From Geosiphon pyriformis (taxonomy: Eukaryota > Glomeromycota > Glomeromycetes > Archaeosporales > Geosiphonaceae): a stretch of DNA of 56,217 nucleotides. Below the pieces are notes generated by a model. That model did no database searches, was not told the DNA's origin, and worked only from the letters and a program-made list of their open reading frames with translations. The stretch lies in assembly GCA_016748015.1 (NCBI GenBank), contig JAAOMT010000518.1, positions 1,614 to 57,830 of the forward strand. The letters are read 5' to 3'. Shown here piece by piece: positions 19,301-30,854 of this stretch. A program made the position numbers and the translations under genes. The stretch's first letter is position 1; each line of letters opens with the position of its first letter.

Positions 19301-21850
19301 ATTATTAAGAAGCTTACAAATAAAATATTTTTGTAAAAAAGTTGCATAAAATTGGCTATTCTATTATAAATTCAATAATAAAATATATTCTAAAGTATAG
19401 AAAAATACTTTGAAAAATAAATTAGCTTATTAAAAGTTTATTAATTTTTATTAACAAAAAAGTATATAACTTAATACAATAAATTTGTAAACAATTTAAT
19501 ATCAAAAAATTTTTATTATTATCTTATTATTTATAAACAAATGAACTTATAAAACGTTTTAACAGAATACTTTGTGAATTATTAACTAAAGTTTCAATTA
19601 ATTTTAAGTAAAAATAGGATATTTTTATTTTATTAATGTTACTAATATATTAAACACAAAAAAAAATACAACAAAACATATATTATTTAACTTAACTTAT
19701 AAAAAACAGCAATATTATTAATTAATTTTACAGTAAAAATTTATTTAGTTTAATCAATTACAGAAAAAAACTTTCAAAAAACATTTTAGTAAAAAATTTA
19801 CATATTATTTAATACTTTAAAAAAAAAACAACAAATTACAACTACTTATATAGAATATTTTTAAACTTAACAAAAAATAACTTAACAACAAACTGTTATT
19901 AATTACTAAATTTAAAGTTAAAAACAAAGTTTACTTATATAAAACTAAGACTAAAAATCAATAAAATAGACTATTTTATTTAAATATAATTTTAAAAAAT
20001 AGATTATACAAATTAAAATTTGATAATAAAGTTTTAAAAAAAGTCATACATAATAAAAACCTAAACACTACTATTTAAAACCCAATTTCGAATCTTTAAT
20101 TTTACAAATTAGTATACAATTTTTCTTAATTAATTCTAAAGATATTTTTTGAAACTTAAAACTAATAGTTATTATTAAATAATTTTTAAAATAAAACAAT
20201 TAAAATTTAATTATCTTAAAATTATTTTTTATAATTTATAGATAATAAAAACAATTACATAAAAACTCAACAACAAAAATAATTTAAATTTTATATACCA
20301 AAATAATTTTATTTTCTTTTTATACTTTAAAATTTTTTTAATAACTATTTTCTAAAACATTTAACAAATATTTTAAAAACTAATGTTAACTTTAAAAACT
20401 CTTCAAATTATTCATAACAATTACAAAAAAACAAATTAATTACATTCAAATAGAATTTATTACAATTTTAATAATAAATATCCAAAATTATTATTTTTAT
20501 AAAAAAAATACAAGAAGTTATTTTAAAGTTTACTTATTAGAACTTTTAAAGCAAGCTTTAAAAAAAACTTATTATTTGTTTTTATTAATATTTTTCTTAA
20601 ATATTACAATTTAACAAAAATTCTAATAGTGTTTTAATAAATAAAACAATAAATATTTTTATATTAAAAAAATATTACATTAAAAAAAACTAAAACTCAA
20701 AACAACAAATTTCACATTAAAAGTTATTTAAAAACAAATACATAATAAATTCAAAACAATAATTAAACTAATAAACATTTATTATAAAATTAAAGCAGCT
20801 TTTAGATTCTATAATTTGTTTAATACTTGTAAAAACATTTTACAAAATTTAATTATACAATTTTTGAAGATTTAATATATTAAAAAGCTTATAAAACTAA
20901 AATTTTAACAATTTTAAACCAAATTACTTCAATAATTTTGGTTTACTATCTGGAATTACAAATAATATTTGGATTTTAATAAAGCTTAATCTTAAGAAAA
21001 AAATTATATTACTTATAGTAATTCAAGCTATTAATTAGCATATATTATTATTTTAAATTATCACTTATTATTATTTAATTAATAATCCAATTTATACAAA
21101 ACATAAATAAAAATAATTATAATAATTAAATCTTATAGTATATCAAATTATGTAACAGTTAAAAATTTACTAAAATATTTAACAATTTATTAAAATAGTC
21201 TATAGTTACAGAAATAACTTGTAGTTTAATAAAATATATCTTTAATTAATTAAAATATTAAAAAAAATACTGAATTATAAAATAATGCTATAATAAATTA
21301 TATAAAAAAAAAGCTATTTTTTAAAAAAAAAATTTTAATTAGAGACAACAATTAGTTATTACAACTTAATTTAATAAAAACTTATTTTAAAAACCCAAAT
21401 TTTTAATTATTACTGTTTTAATAATAAATTAAAACCAAAACTAACATTTTAAAATTAATTAATTACCAATCTTAGTAATTGTTAATGCTTTTAAATTTGA
21501 ATTAAAACCAATTTTTTTGAACATATATATTTTTTTCTTTATTTTTTAATTTTTTTATATTATTGAATAGCTTATAATTAAAATTTTCTGTAAAAAAATT
21601 GACTTTTATAGCAAGATAACTATATATATTTAAAAGCTTATAAATAAGATATTTTTATAAAAGAATTAATTTTTATTACAAAATATTTAAACAAAATAAT
21701 TGGCATAAAATTGGTTATTTTATTATAAGTCTTATTAGTATATATTGTTTAAAATATAAAAAAATACTTTGAAAAAGAAATTAGCTTATTAAAAATTTTT
21801 TAATTTTTATTAACAACAAAATTAGCAATAAAATAGCATTAACAACAACA
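16366..21850 (+). repeat. tandem run of AT-saturated Ty3/Gypsy remnants, period about 2.4 kb
   Basis: Several landmarks occur two or more times about 2.3-2.5 kb apart. An integrase remnant lies at 17085-17260 and again at 19540-19720; its residues LVNLIYEKTTRLLVSF stand where intact Gypsy integrases have a TPF-Y-LTYG block. A phrase, TTTATTAGAACTTTTAAA, lies near 18090 and near 20540, and a block starting AAAAAAGCTTTTTCTTTT near 18960 recurs near 21305. Before the first integrase an RNase H remnant reads TAIVIWALIYFNLYFK (about 16725-16790). Almost every C and G that could become T or A has done so, so no frame survives. Confidence 0.7.
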
Positions 21851-21959
21851 AAAAAAAAGAATAAAAAACTTTTTATAATAATGAATAATTATTTTTTTAA
21901 CACAAAAACCCAAGATTATTTTATAATATATTATCAAAATAATTTAATTTATATTAAAC

Positions 21960-23830
21960 TTAATTTTTTTTATTTTGTTTTATTTATTTTTAGTTAAAAA
22001 ACAGTCTAGTCAAGAATTTCAAAATTTTTGGAATTGGTTTTTAATTAAATATTTAGCTAAAATTTATTCAATATATATTGTTTATTTTTTAATCAAACAT
22101 ATTTTAAAGAAAAATTTAAAGCCAAAAATAATTACATCAAGTAATTAATATTTTTAATTATTTTTAGTCAACTATTTTTCGAATTTAAAATCTTAAATTA
22201 ATAAATCTATAATTGAATAATTATATATTAACTAATTGAAATCATTTTAGAAATAAAAAATAAAAAAAGCTATTAAATAATCTTTGTTTTTAATTTTTTT
22301 TAAGTAATTTAGATTTTTTATTTTATATATTAACACTTATTATAATCCAAAATAAAACAAATATATTATTAGTCTTTTAAAGTATTCAGATTATTCTAAG
22401 TTATTAAAATATAAATTTTATATCTTTGTTTTAAGAAAACTTTTAAGACCTTATTAAATAGTTCAAAGACTTTGAAAAAACTGTTACAGCAAATTAATAT
22501 AGCAATAATTACAAATTTTAAATAGTTAAAAATATCTTTAAAAATTTTCTGCTGTCTGATTTATATAAAAAACTGTTAAAAAAGCTGCTTAACAAATTAT
22601 TTAATAGTTATTAAAAAATACCAATTAAAATACAACTTTTTTTATTACCAAATTCAAAAAAAAATTTGTATTGTAATATTGATATTCAAGTAAAGAATAA
22701 AACTAGAAAAAAAAATGCAAGACTTAAAAAAATTAAATAAAAAAACAAAAAATTTATTTTTTTTACTAAAAACTTAAAAACAGATTTATCTTATGTTTTA
22801 TGGTTTTTTTTTGTTATTAAAAATAATTTTATTTTGAATTTAACAATAAAAATAGTCTAAAAAACAAAAAACAATTAATAAATATATTTAAAAAATATAT
22901 TTTTTTTAATAACTGCTTTTATTTTGGATTTTTCTTTCCAAATAACTGCTATATTATTTACAACTTATATTTAAAACCTTAATAAACAATTAATAAATAG
23001 ATTAACAACAAATTTTGCTAGATTTTTCGAATTATTAGCCAGATTAATACAAGAAAACCAAAGATCTTTAAGACTTAATATTAGTTTTATTATAATTAAT
23101 TTTAACAGTCTTAATATAATCCAAGATCTAAAAACCAAGATTTTTTAATTTGTTATTAATATAAAAATACTGGCCATATAGCTTAAAATTGTAATAATCT
23201 TTTAATGTTCTTGCCAAATTTAAGAAATAATAATTAATTAAACAATAAAACTAATAATAATTAAGCTTTCAATCCAAATACTAATCAGGTCTATATAAAC
23301 TTCTTTGAAAAAAATTCCCTAATTGAATTCACAGAATATCAGTTTTTAAATTAGTAAATACACTTTTTAAGAATAAAAATACAAGCCAAGAAGAAAAAAA
23401 TTTCTTGTTTAATTTTAATTTAATTAATAATAATATAAAATTAGAAAAAATAGTAATAAGTTATCAAGTCACATAAAATCCAAGAAACAGAAAATAAATA
23501 TTGATTTGAACTTCAATGCAATTATTTCAACATTTAACAACAAAAATAAAGCTCTAAAGTTAAAAGTATTTAAAAATCTGCCAAAGTTAAAACCACCAAA
23601 AATTGTTCAAAAATCAAGCCCTTATTTAGTAGTCAAAGATCTAATAGAAACATTTGTTTATATTATATTTAGTTAGCTTATGACTCATTCACAATTCCGA
23701 AAAAATTTTCAAAAATTATTGATATTCAAAAAAAAACAATTTAAGACAAACAAACATCTTTAACAAATAACATTAATTCTTAATAATAATATTTAAATAA
23801 CTAATGAATATTTTAAAACTACAATCTTTC
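21960..23830 (+). pseudogene. decayed Gypsy gag-protease copy related to the 9-16 kb element
   Basis: Collinear with 9490-11330 of the intact-structure element: AAAACAGTCTAGTCAAGAATTTC matches the gag start region, the next recognisable block (22440-22520) matches the WLDDFKKA region, a zinc-knuckle area lies near 23160-23220, the heptamer TTTAAAT is at 23345-23351, and SSPYLVVKDLIETFVYI (about 23610-23670) matches the protease linker. Homology fades at about 23750. Stops are numerous, and most differences from the other copy are C-to-T or G-to-A. Confidence 0.8.
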
Positions 23831-24639
23831 TTTGGACTAATTTAAAAATGTCATCAACTTTAAATTCTACTACTCTAAACACTATGGTCTTTGCTTTATT
23901 TAATCAAAAAATTTTGTTTTTTTCTTGACCATCATACTTTAATCTTTAAAATACTCTATTAATTTTGTTAGGAATTACTTGTTCTAAGCATAAAACATTA
24001 AATTTCTTTCTCAGCCTTCCTAAAGTACTCTCTTATATTAATAACCATAAAATAAAAGCTGGCCACTCATTCAGTCAACAACCTCTCTAATGTAAATAGA
24101 AAATAAAAAATAGAAATTACACATTAACAAGTCAGACTCTCTTGGCCTTTACCAGAATTAAATAACGATTACATGATAAAGCAATTTAAAATTAGATCAG
24201 CATTAAAAACTCTTATTTTACTGTTAAAATATCCGATTTTTATAACTAAAATCGGTTTTGAATCATGCAACAAAACCTCTTATATAAACCACTAATACAT
24301 TGATAATTTTAGACACATTAAAATCAAATTCAACTTAAAAGACTGGTTCATAACCTAGACCTACTCTTCATTTTATACACTTAATACTTGTTGTCTAGTA
24401 CTATTTATTAAAGCTAAGATTATACATCAAAACATCAAAACTTCTAAACTAGGTTTTTCCATTAAAAAAAACATTTCAAGATATACAGTACTAGCATAAA
24501 CTTGTGTGAATTTTGGGTTTTTTTTCAAAAAGAATCTAATAGTTTTGTTACAAGTTGACAAGACAATTTTTTTTACAACAAATTTAGAAAGGAGAGGAAA
24601 TGAACCTAAAAAAAATTTGAGCTTCATTTTCTTTACTAT

Positions 24640-26494
24640 TTAGGTATGAAGACAACCAAAAGTAAACAAACTATTAAAAAATCCTCATGTTAATGTCAAA
24701 AAGTTCTTTTGATTGCTAAATTAAAGGATAAAATTAGCACAGTGAGTTAAAAAATGTGGAAAATTTATATTTTCTTTCAATTAAATTTACTCTCATAAGT
24801 TTTATTAAAATCAATTTAAAAATAAAAAAAGCCAATAGTGAAGATCTAAAGCATCCCAACAATAGCTGAATTACTTGATTGGGCTTTTAGTTCAATACAA
24901 AACTTGAAAGAATTAGAAAAAAAGTAAATATTTGCTAAATTGATTTCTAGTTTCACCTTTAGAACTTGTTAAAGTTTATGTGTATTGTTTTTTTATTAGC
25001 CAAGATTTTGTTGCCAAATTAGCCCATCAAGAAGTAAAAGTTTTTAATGTGGCACTAGAAGAAAAATGAGAGACAAAACAAAGAAATCTGCAGAAAAAAA
25101 ATACTCTATCCGAGATGACCAAAAAAGAGATTTGAAAAGATGGCATGAAAATTTATTTTAAATTACAAAACAGGTCGGACCAAAATTTTACAGGATCTAA
25201 ATTTATTCCTAAAATCTAGTTTGATTTGAAAGAAGAAGAAATAGAAAATCAAGTGAATAGCAAAGCAGCTATATGGTTGAAATGTGATGAAAGTTTCCAA
25301 CAAGATGACTCTTCTATCAAGCTTCAACTATTAAGGTTGTCTTAAACTGAAATAAAACTTGAGACTCAAAGAAATAAAATAAATATGAAAAAAAAACATT
25401 ATCAATTTGAACAAAAATTTAATTCAGATTAAACAGTCTTAGAAGGCATTAGCCTTTTATCATTATTTGTGTATCATGAAGAAGTAACTAAGATTAATAA
25501 TGTGAACATTAATTTTTTGATTCCACATATTTCCTCTCAACTATTATTTAAAGTAAAACAAGAGAATACAAAATTAAACTGCATAATAGGGCTTTCATAT
25601 GAAGACAAGCAAGAAGAAATTAAGCCAGATATCCAAATAAAAGAAGAGTTTAATAAGAACCAAACAACTTTAAATTTTGATATTCAACACAAATCACAAC
25701 CTAAAAAAGAAAATATAGCAATAATTAGCTCTAATGAAATTTTGTCATTTCATAATTTTTCGACAGACTACAATAAGAAAATAAAGTTTATATATCTAAC
25801 ATTATATCCAAAAGCTTATCACATTGTTGTAAACACATCTAATCTGAAACAAAAAAGCATTGAAACAATTAGCCCTTCTAGAATGCTTTTATTGTCTATT
25901 ACAACAAATAAGTTCAAATCAGAATATATAAAACAAAGATATCTGGAACCTTTTTAATTCATTTTAAAAAAAAACAAGAAACTCAGCAAATGATTGATGA
26001 CAATCAAGATAATATTGCTTATGTATCAAATGAAACAGAAAATTTTGTAACATCAATCAAGTGAGGGCTTCTTTTGATTCTTTCTCTCCAAAAGAATCAT
26101 TTAAACATTTACATATCTCTATTACACAATATTTACTAGTAACCTCTCGACCAGATCCTAGCAAACCAAGCATTTGAACTCGTACTATTCAAATCCCAAG
26201 CTGACTTAATTCAGAAATGGAAAAGATATGAACACCTGAACAATGATGTTGTTTGAATGATTATTTATTTATTATATCAACTTGTGTTACATAAAAAAAC
26301 CAAGCATTGATAATTTTAAAGAAATAACCAGAGAACTTTTCAGTAATTCAACTTCAAAACTAGGATGGACACAGATCAAAAGTTATTATAAAGGTAAAAA
26401 ACCGTTAGTACAGGATTTTGCTATTTGTGCCATCTGCCAATGGGTTGAGGAAAAAAGAAAAAAGAGAGAACTTTCAATGATTGATTGCAAGTAA
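24640..26494 (+). pseudogene. decayed coding region of unknown function (multi-piece)
   Basis: A long stretch with coding-like composition broken by stops and frame changes. It begins LGMKTTKSKQTIKKSS (about 24640) after a TTTAG acceptor-like site and passes PTIAELLDWAFSSIQNLKEL (about 24850-24915) and RDLKRWHENLF. The longest open part, 25469-25957 (162 residues), is rich in Glu, Lys, Asn and Ser (YHEEVTKINNVNINFL, ISPSRMLLLSITTN). A further open part lies at 26282-26494 (TSKLGWTQIKSYYKGKKP, FAICAICQWVEEKRKKREL). No catalytic motif is visible; CAICQW is the only Cys pair. It could be an old host multigene family or an unrecognised transposon protein. Confidence 0.4.
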
Positions 26495-27944
26495 TTTTAT
26501 TTCTTAAAGTGAAACTAGCATATTATTTGTCTTCTAGATTATTATAAATTCTCAAAAAATATAGACATTTTATTTTCTTGTTAACTCTTAGCAATATCAT
26601 ATTGGACTATGGATTATATCTGAAAATTTTGTTTTATTTGCTAAGTTACAACAGATTTGTAATCAGGGTTCTTAAAATAAAATGTTCAAATCAAGTTTCA
26701 AACTTCGTTTATAATGGGCTCCTAAATAATAAAACTTTATGTGAACAAATCAAATAAAGCTGTTCGTAAACACCAAAAAAATTTTCCTGAATTTTCAATA
26801 TAAATAGACAAATATGAGAAAATGGCTCCAGCCTTTAATCGCCCCTCTTTTTTTTGTTTCACCATATCTCAAAGCCTGAAACATATTCATATTTTTTATA
26901 ATTCTGAAATTTTATGTTTTGCTGCATCTAACTCATTTTTAAAAAAATGATCTTCTGTTATACTTTAGTCCATGTATAAAGATTATAATTGATGTTTTTG
27001 TATTAACACTCTTACTTTTACAGAATTGTCTGGCATTTAATAAAACATTTGAACATAAGAGCTGTAACTTGCTTAAAGAGGTTTAAACTAATAAATATCT
27101 AAATATAATCAAAATCAAATTATTGATATTAACATTCACTATATATGAATCATTATATTGGATAGAAATTTTCATTGTCTTTGTTACTAATTTTGGAAAC
27201 ACATTTTCTCATAATTGCTTGAAAATTGCCTTTTTATTTACCAGCTTTTTTTTTAATTCTATTTATTAATCAAAAAATTGGTTAATTTCCAAAGCACCAC
27301 GAACGTTGTTTTACAGATTGCATAAAAATTCAAGTTTATGAAATTATCTAATATTATCAAAAATAATTAATAGATGGCTGATTACAATTCAACTTGTCAT
27401 AAACAATAGGTATTAATTTTAGTTAAAATCACATTGAGAAAACACAACATCATTTTTGAAATTTATGATTATATTAGTAAAATGTGAGTCTATATAAAAG
27501 TTTTATGTTTTATTTCTCGTAACAGTAATGAATTCAAATACGCTTTTAAATTATTGATATTGTTTTGTAATTCGTAATATTGTATTTATTTATTTTTCAT
27601 TTGTGTTAATTAATCGGAAGTTAGTGTTTTCAACATACTAGCACTAAATATTTGTTACAAAAAGATCTAAAGAGTTTTTTTAATGATATTGAATCAAGCT
27701 TTTAGAAAAGTAATTTGTTAAGAAATTTCCCTGCAAGAATATATCTAAATACCGGTAATTAGAGACAAAATTTATGTTTTATTAAAATTACGCCAAAATG
27801 ATAATTATTGACTGGTAGTTTAATTAAATTTTGACATATCAAAAATGTAATAAATATTATACATTGGTTATTTCAAAGCATATGGATTTAAAACATTTTT
27901 TTTAAAAGAATATTTTGAAATGAAAAAATAATCAAGAAAATACA
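26495..27944. other. AT-rich intergenic stretch
   Basis: About 1.45 kb between the decayed coding region and the pirin locus. No ORF above background, no repeat structure and no RNA gene recognised. Confidence 0.5.
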
Positions 27945-28157
27945 ATGGACCAACAAATAATACAATTTCGGGGGATTCTAATTCCAAAGATGCTTAGAAA
28001 TTTTGACTGGTTAATTACTAATCCTGGGTTAAGAACCAAAATTACAAATTACGTTTTCAGGATGACAAATGTTAATAGCCGGGGAATTATGGATGAATTA
28101 TCCTCAAAAAGGGAATGTACTTGTGATACAAGGATTCAAAGATTACCGATCAGTTAA
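27945..28157 (+). CDS. small hypothetical ORF upstream of the pirin gene
   Basis: Seventy codons from ATG 27945 (MDQQIIQFRGILIPKMLRNF), less AT-rich than the flanks, with one CxC-like pair (RECTCDTRI). No family recognised. It ends 190 bp before the pirin start, and a TATAAATA motif overlaps its end (about 28159-28166), so it could be a separate small gene, a first exon of something lost, or chance. Confidence 0.25.
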   Translation: MDQQIIQFRGILIPKMLRNFDWLITNPGLRTKITNYVFRMTNVNSRGIMDELSSKRECTCDTRIQRLPIS

Positions 28158-28158
28158 G

Positions 28159-28166
28159 TATAAATA
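28159..28166 (+). promoter_or_regulatory. TATA-box-like motif upstream of the pirin gene
   Basis: TATAAATA stands about 180 bp before the pirin ATG in otherwise mixed sequence. The distance allows a normal fungal 5' UTR. In an AT-rich genome such a match can be chance, so this is suggestive only. Confidence 0.3.
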
Positions 28167-28347
28167 ACTCAGTCTGAATACAAACTTTGAATTTTTTCGT
28201 TACAATTAACGAAAGCCTTTTAAAACTCGCTCAATCTATTAAGCACTCTAATAAAGAAAAATAATCCAAAATCTTGTTCCGTTTAAAATCTCATCCTTTT
28301 TCTATAGCTAAATTTCAACTTCTATCTTCTCACCATAAAAACTTGAA

Positions 28348-29216
28348 ATGCCTGCAAAACTTGTTCTTCGTCATTCCGAGGACCGTGGCTATGCAAATCA
28401 TGGATGGTTAGATACTCATCATACATTTTCGTTCGCCAACTATTATCATCCCAATTTCCAAGGTTTCGGGTCATTGAAAGTAATCAATGAAGATATTGTG
28501 GCACCGACCAAAGGATTCGGGACACATTCACATCGTGAATTTGAGATTTTTTCCTACATCATTTCGGGAGAGTTGGAGCATCGTGATTGTGAGTTTTTTA
28601 TCGGAATCTTTCATTGGAAACTGATGAGCATAAAAAACCCAAATTATCAATATTTTAATACTTTCTTTTTTTTTCTAAATAATTTATAGCAATGGGAAAT
28701 ATAGAAATACTAAAACGTGGCGATGTTCAATTCACATCTGCCGGCACAGGAATCTCTCACTCGGAATACAACATACATAAAACACTTCCAGTTCATTTTC
28801 TTCAAATTTGGGTAAAACCAGACATTTCTAAGCTCAAACCAAAATATCATACAAAACGATTTTCTGATATTCAAAAAAAGAATTCTCTTGTTCATTTGAT
28901 TTCGCCTATCGTTACCGGTGCTTTAGTAAAAAAAGAAAATGATTCCACTATTGGAATCCATTCTGATTTTCATATGTTTGCTAGCATCTTAGAACCTGGT
29001 AAAAATGTCAAGCATACCGTTCAAGGGGAAAACGATAAAATGAGAAGGTTATATCTTCATCTAACTAATACCGATGGACAAGTAAAAATTAATGGAAACG
29101 AGACGTTAAATGAGGGTGATGGGGTATTTATCACTGATGTAAAATCTGGAGAACAGGTCTCAATTGAGAGTAGTGGGGAAAAGAATGCTGAATTTGTGCT
29201 ATTTGATTTAGCTTAA
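28348..29216 (+). CDS. pirin-family cupin protein, two exons, intact
   Basis: Pirins are double-cupin, metal-binding proteins; some bacterial members (YhhW/YhaK type) act as quercetin dioxygenases, while fungal roles are mostly unknown. Exon 1 is 28348-28588; a 101-bp intron starts GTGAGT (28589) and ends TTTATAG (28689); exon 2 is 28690-29216. The phases join cleanly (T + CA gives Ser81), giving 255 residues, normal for the family. It opens with LVLRHSEDRGYANHGWLDTH and has HTFSFANYYHPNFQGFGSLK. The four metal ligands are H60, H62 (GTHSHREFE), H104 and E106 (GTGISHSEYN), with the 42-residue spacing known for YhhW (H57, H59, H101, E103). The C-terminal cupin continues to VLFDLA-stop without damage. 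The start has context GAAATG and needs no upstream extension. It is the only confidently intact gene in the window, flanked by AT-rich DNA and a Tc1 element 240 bp downstream. Confidence 0.93.
28589..28689 (+). other. spliceosomal intron of the pirin gene
   Basis: Donor GTGAGT, acceptor TTTATAG after a strong pyrimidine tract (CTTTCTTTTTTTTTCTAAATAATTTATAG in its last 29 bases). Removing it restores the family motif ELEHRDSMGNIE across the junction, so the boundaries are well supported. Confidence 0.92.
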
Positions 29217-29451
29217 TTTCAAGTTTAAAATAATAAATAATAACATTCAGTATTTTAATAAAAATTCTTTTTAAGTAGCTACTAAATTTTATTAATTAAA
29301 TTTTTTTATAGGGGTTTCTTAGCATAGATTATGTTTTCTTAGTGATGAAAATAATTAGGTTTAAATAAATTTTAATGAAAATTCTTTCCTTTAAATACTT
29401 ATAAAAAAAGAATTTGAAAAATTCACAGCCCCATTTGATGAAATATTTAAC

Positions 29452-30854
29452 TATAGAGGGTGTCCAAAAGTTTCCGAACAAGATTTTATTTAACAATAAT
29501 ATTTATTTTTTTATAAAATAAAACAAAATAAACAACATATTTATAATTTTATAGTAATTTTCTAAATTTTCTATTAAGCTTTTAATACTTTTTTGGTCCT
29601 CCTTGCGCTATAATTACTGCTTGAATACGTCGAGGCATACTATCAACTAATTTTATAATCGTTGATTTTTCAAGCTTCTTTAACATACTTATCAAGTTTT
29701 TTAAGAGTAGTTGGCGGTTTTTCTTTTTTACAAATATTACATTTTACTATAGCCCATAAATTTTCAATTGGATTGAGATCTGGACTTTGAGGAGGCAAAG
29801 AAAGAATACGTAACTTGTTTTTGCTATGAAATTCTTTGGCAGTTTTTGATCGATGAGGGGTAGCATTATCTTCTTGAAACCATCCATTGTTTTTAGAAAA
29901 CATTGTAAAGTTGGTAAGGCATAATGGTTAAGAATTTTAACATGTCTAGTACCATTTACTGTTTGATATAATAGTACAATTGGTCCAATGTTTTGTCATG
30001 AAAAACAAGCCCAATACATTCAACTTGGACTATGTTTGACTGTTGCTGATACACAAGACAATTGCCATTCTTCAGATGGTTCACACCATATTTTACTAGA
30101 CCGATTGTGTTGAAATTGAGAGAAAGTTGATTCATCACTCCATAATACTCTTGCCCATTTTCGATTTGTCCAATTTTGATGTTTAATACACCAAGCAAGA
30201 CGTGCTGCTATATTTGCTGGTGAGATTAAAGGTTTCCTTCTTGCATAACAATTTCGTAATCCAACCGATTTAAGAGCACGCCGAAGAGTTCTAAGAGAAA
30301 TAGTTTGCTTTGTTTTTCGTTTCCAAAGAGTTCATATATTTGCAATACATAAATGACAATTTTTTCCATTAAGTGTTACTAAATGTTTAAGTCGGCGATA
30401 TTTTTGGTGAGTAAATAAATGTGGACGTCTTGAACAAGGTCTTGAATCAATTGAACCAGTTTTTTTAAATCGTTTTATTGTATCCGAAACTGTTGTCAAG
30501 CTGCAATTGACTATGTTGGCAATATCATGATATTTCTTGCCATGCTGTTGTAATAAGCATATAGTATTATGTTGAGCAATCGTTAATTCTTTTTTTGCTC
30601 CCATTTCGTTTTAATAAAACAATGAAAAAATCGTATATGCGCGTTACATTTCATTTTTATAAAAAAACGAGTATGAATAAAATCTTATATGCGCGTCGCG
30701 AAAAAACATTATACACGCGTGTTTAAAAAATAAAAAACACGTAATTAAATAATTAACTAAATTAATTTAGTAATAAACTCATGCTTTTCTAATTATTCAA
30801 GCATGTGAAATGTTACTCCAAAGTTTGTTCGAAAACTTTTGAACACCCTCTGTA
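29452..30854 (-). mobile_element. Tc1/mariner DNA transposon with TA target duplication
   Basis: Terminal inverted repeats of about 28 bp: TAGAGGGTGTCCAAAAGTTT-CCGAACAA at 29454 and, reverse-complemented, CAGAGGGTGTTCAAAAGTTT-TCGAACAA ending at 30852. A TA lies outside each end (29452-29453 and 30853-30854), the Tc1/mariner target site. The 1.4-kb element holds one transposase gene on the minus strand. End structure is good but the gene is broken, so it could move only with help from another copy. Confidence 0.93.
29582..30604 (-). pseudogene. Tc1-type DD34E transposase, broken
   Basis: Cuts and joins the element at its inverted repeats. From ATG 30604 the N-terminal helix-turn-helix is intact (AQHNTICLLQQHGKKYHDIA, NCSLTTVSDTIKRFKKTG). 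The first catalytic Asp is in VLWSDESTFSQFQ, the second in WFQEDNATPHRS, and the Glu in PPQSPDLNPIENLWAIVK; 34 residues separate the last two, so the class is DD34E. The C-terminal VDSMPRRIQAVI ends at TAA 29582. Damage: TGA after CIANI (about 30330), TGA in HSPS*MYW and TGA in CFS*QN; frameshifts occur near 29895 and near 29665. At full reading the protein would be about 340 residues, normal for Tc1. Confidence 0.9.

Noticed and set aside
16366-23830. Mitochondrial or plastid DNA, suggested by the extreme A+T
   Set aside because: No rRNA, tRNA or respiratory gene is visible; instead decayed Gypsy pol words are found at regular intervals.
24427-24627. Minus-strand 66-codon frame
   Set aside because: TTG/ATG start in AT-rich DNA, no motif; the region between the Gypsy remnant and the decayed coding family shows no other support.
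28710-28895. Minus-strand frame inside pirin exon 2
   Set aside because: Shadow of a strongly conserved plus-strand coding exon.
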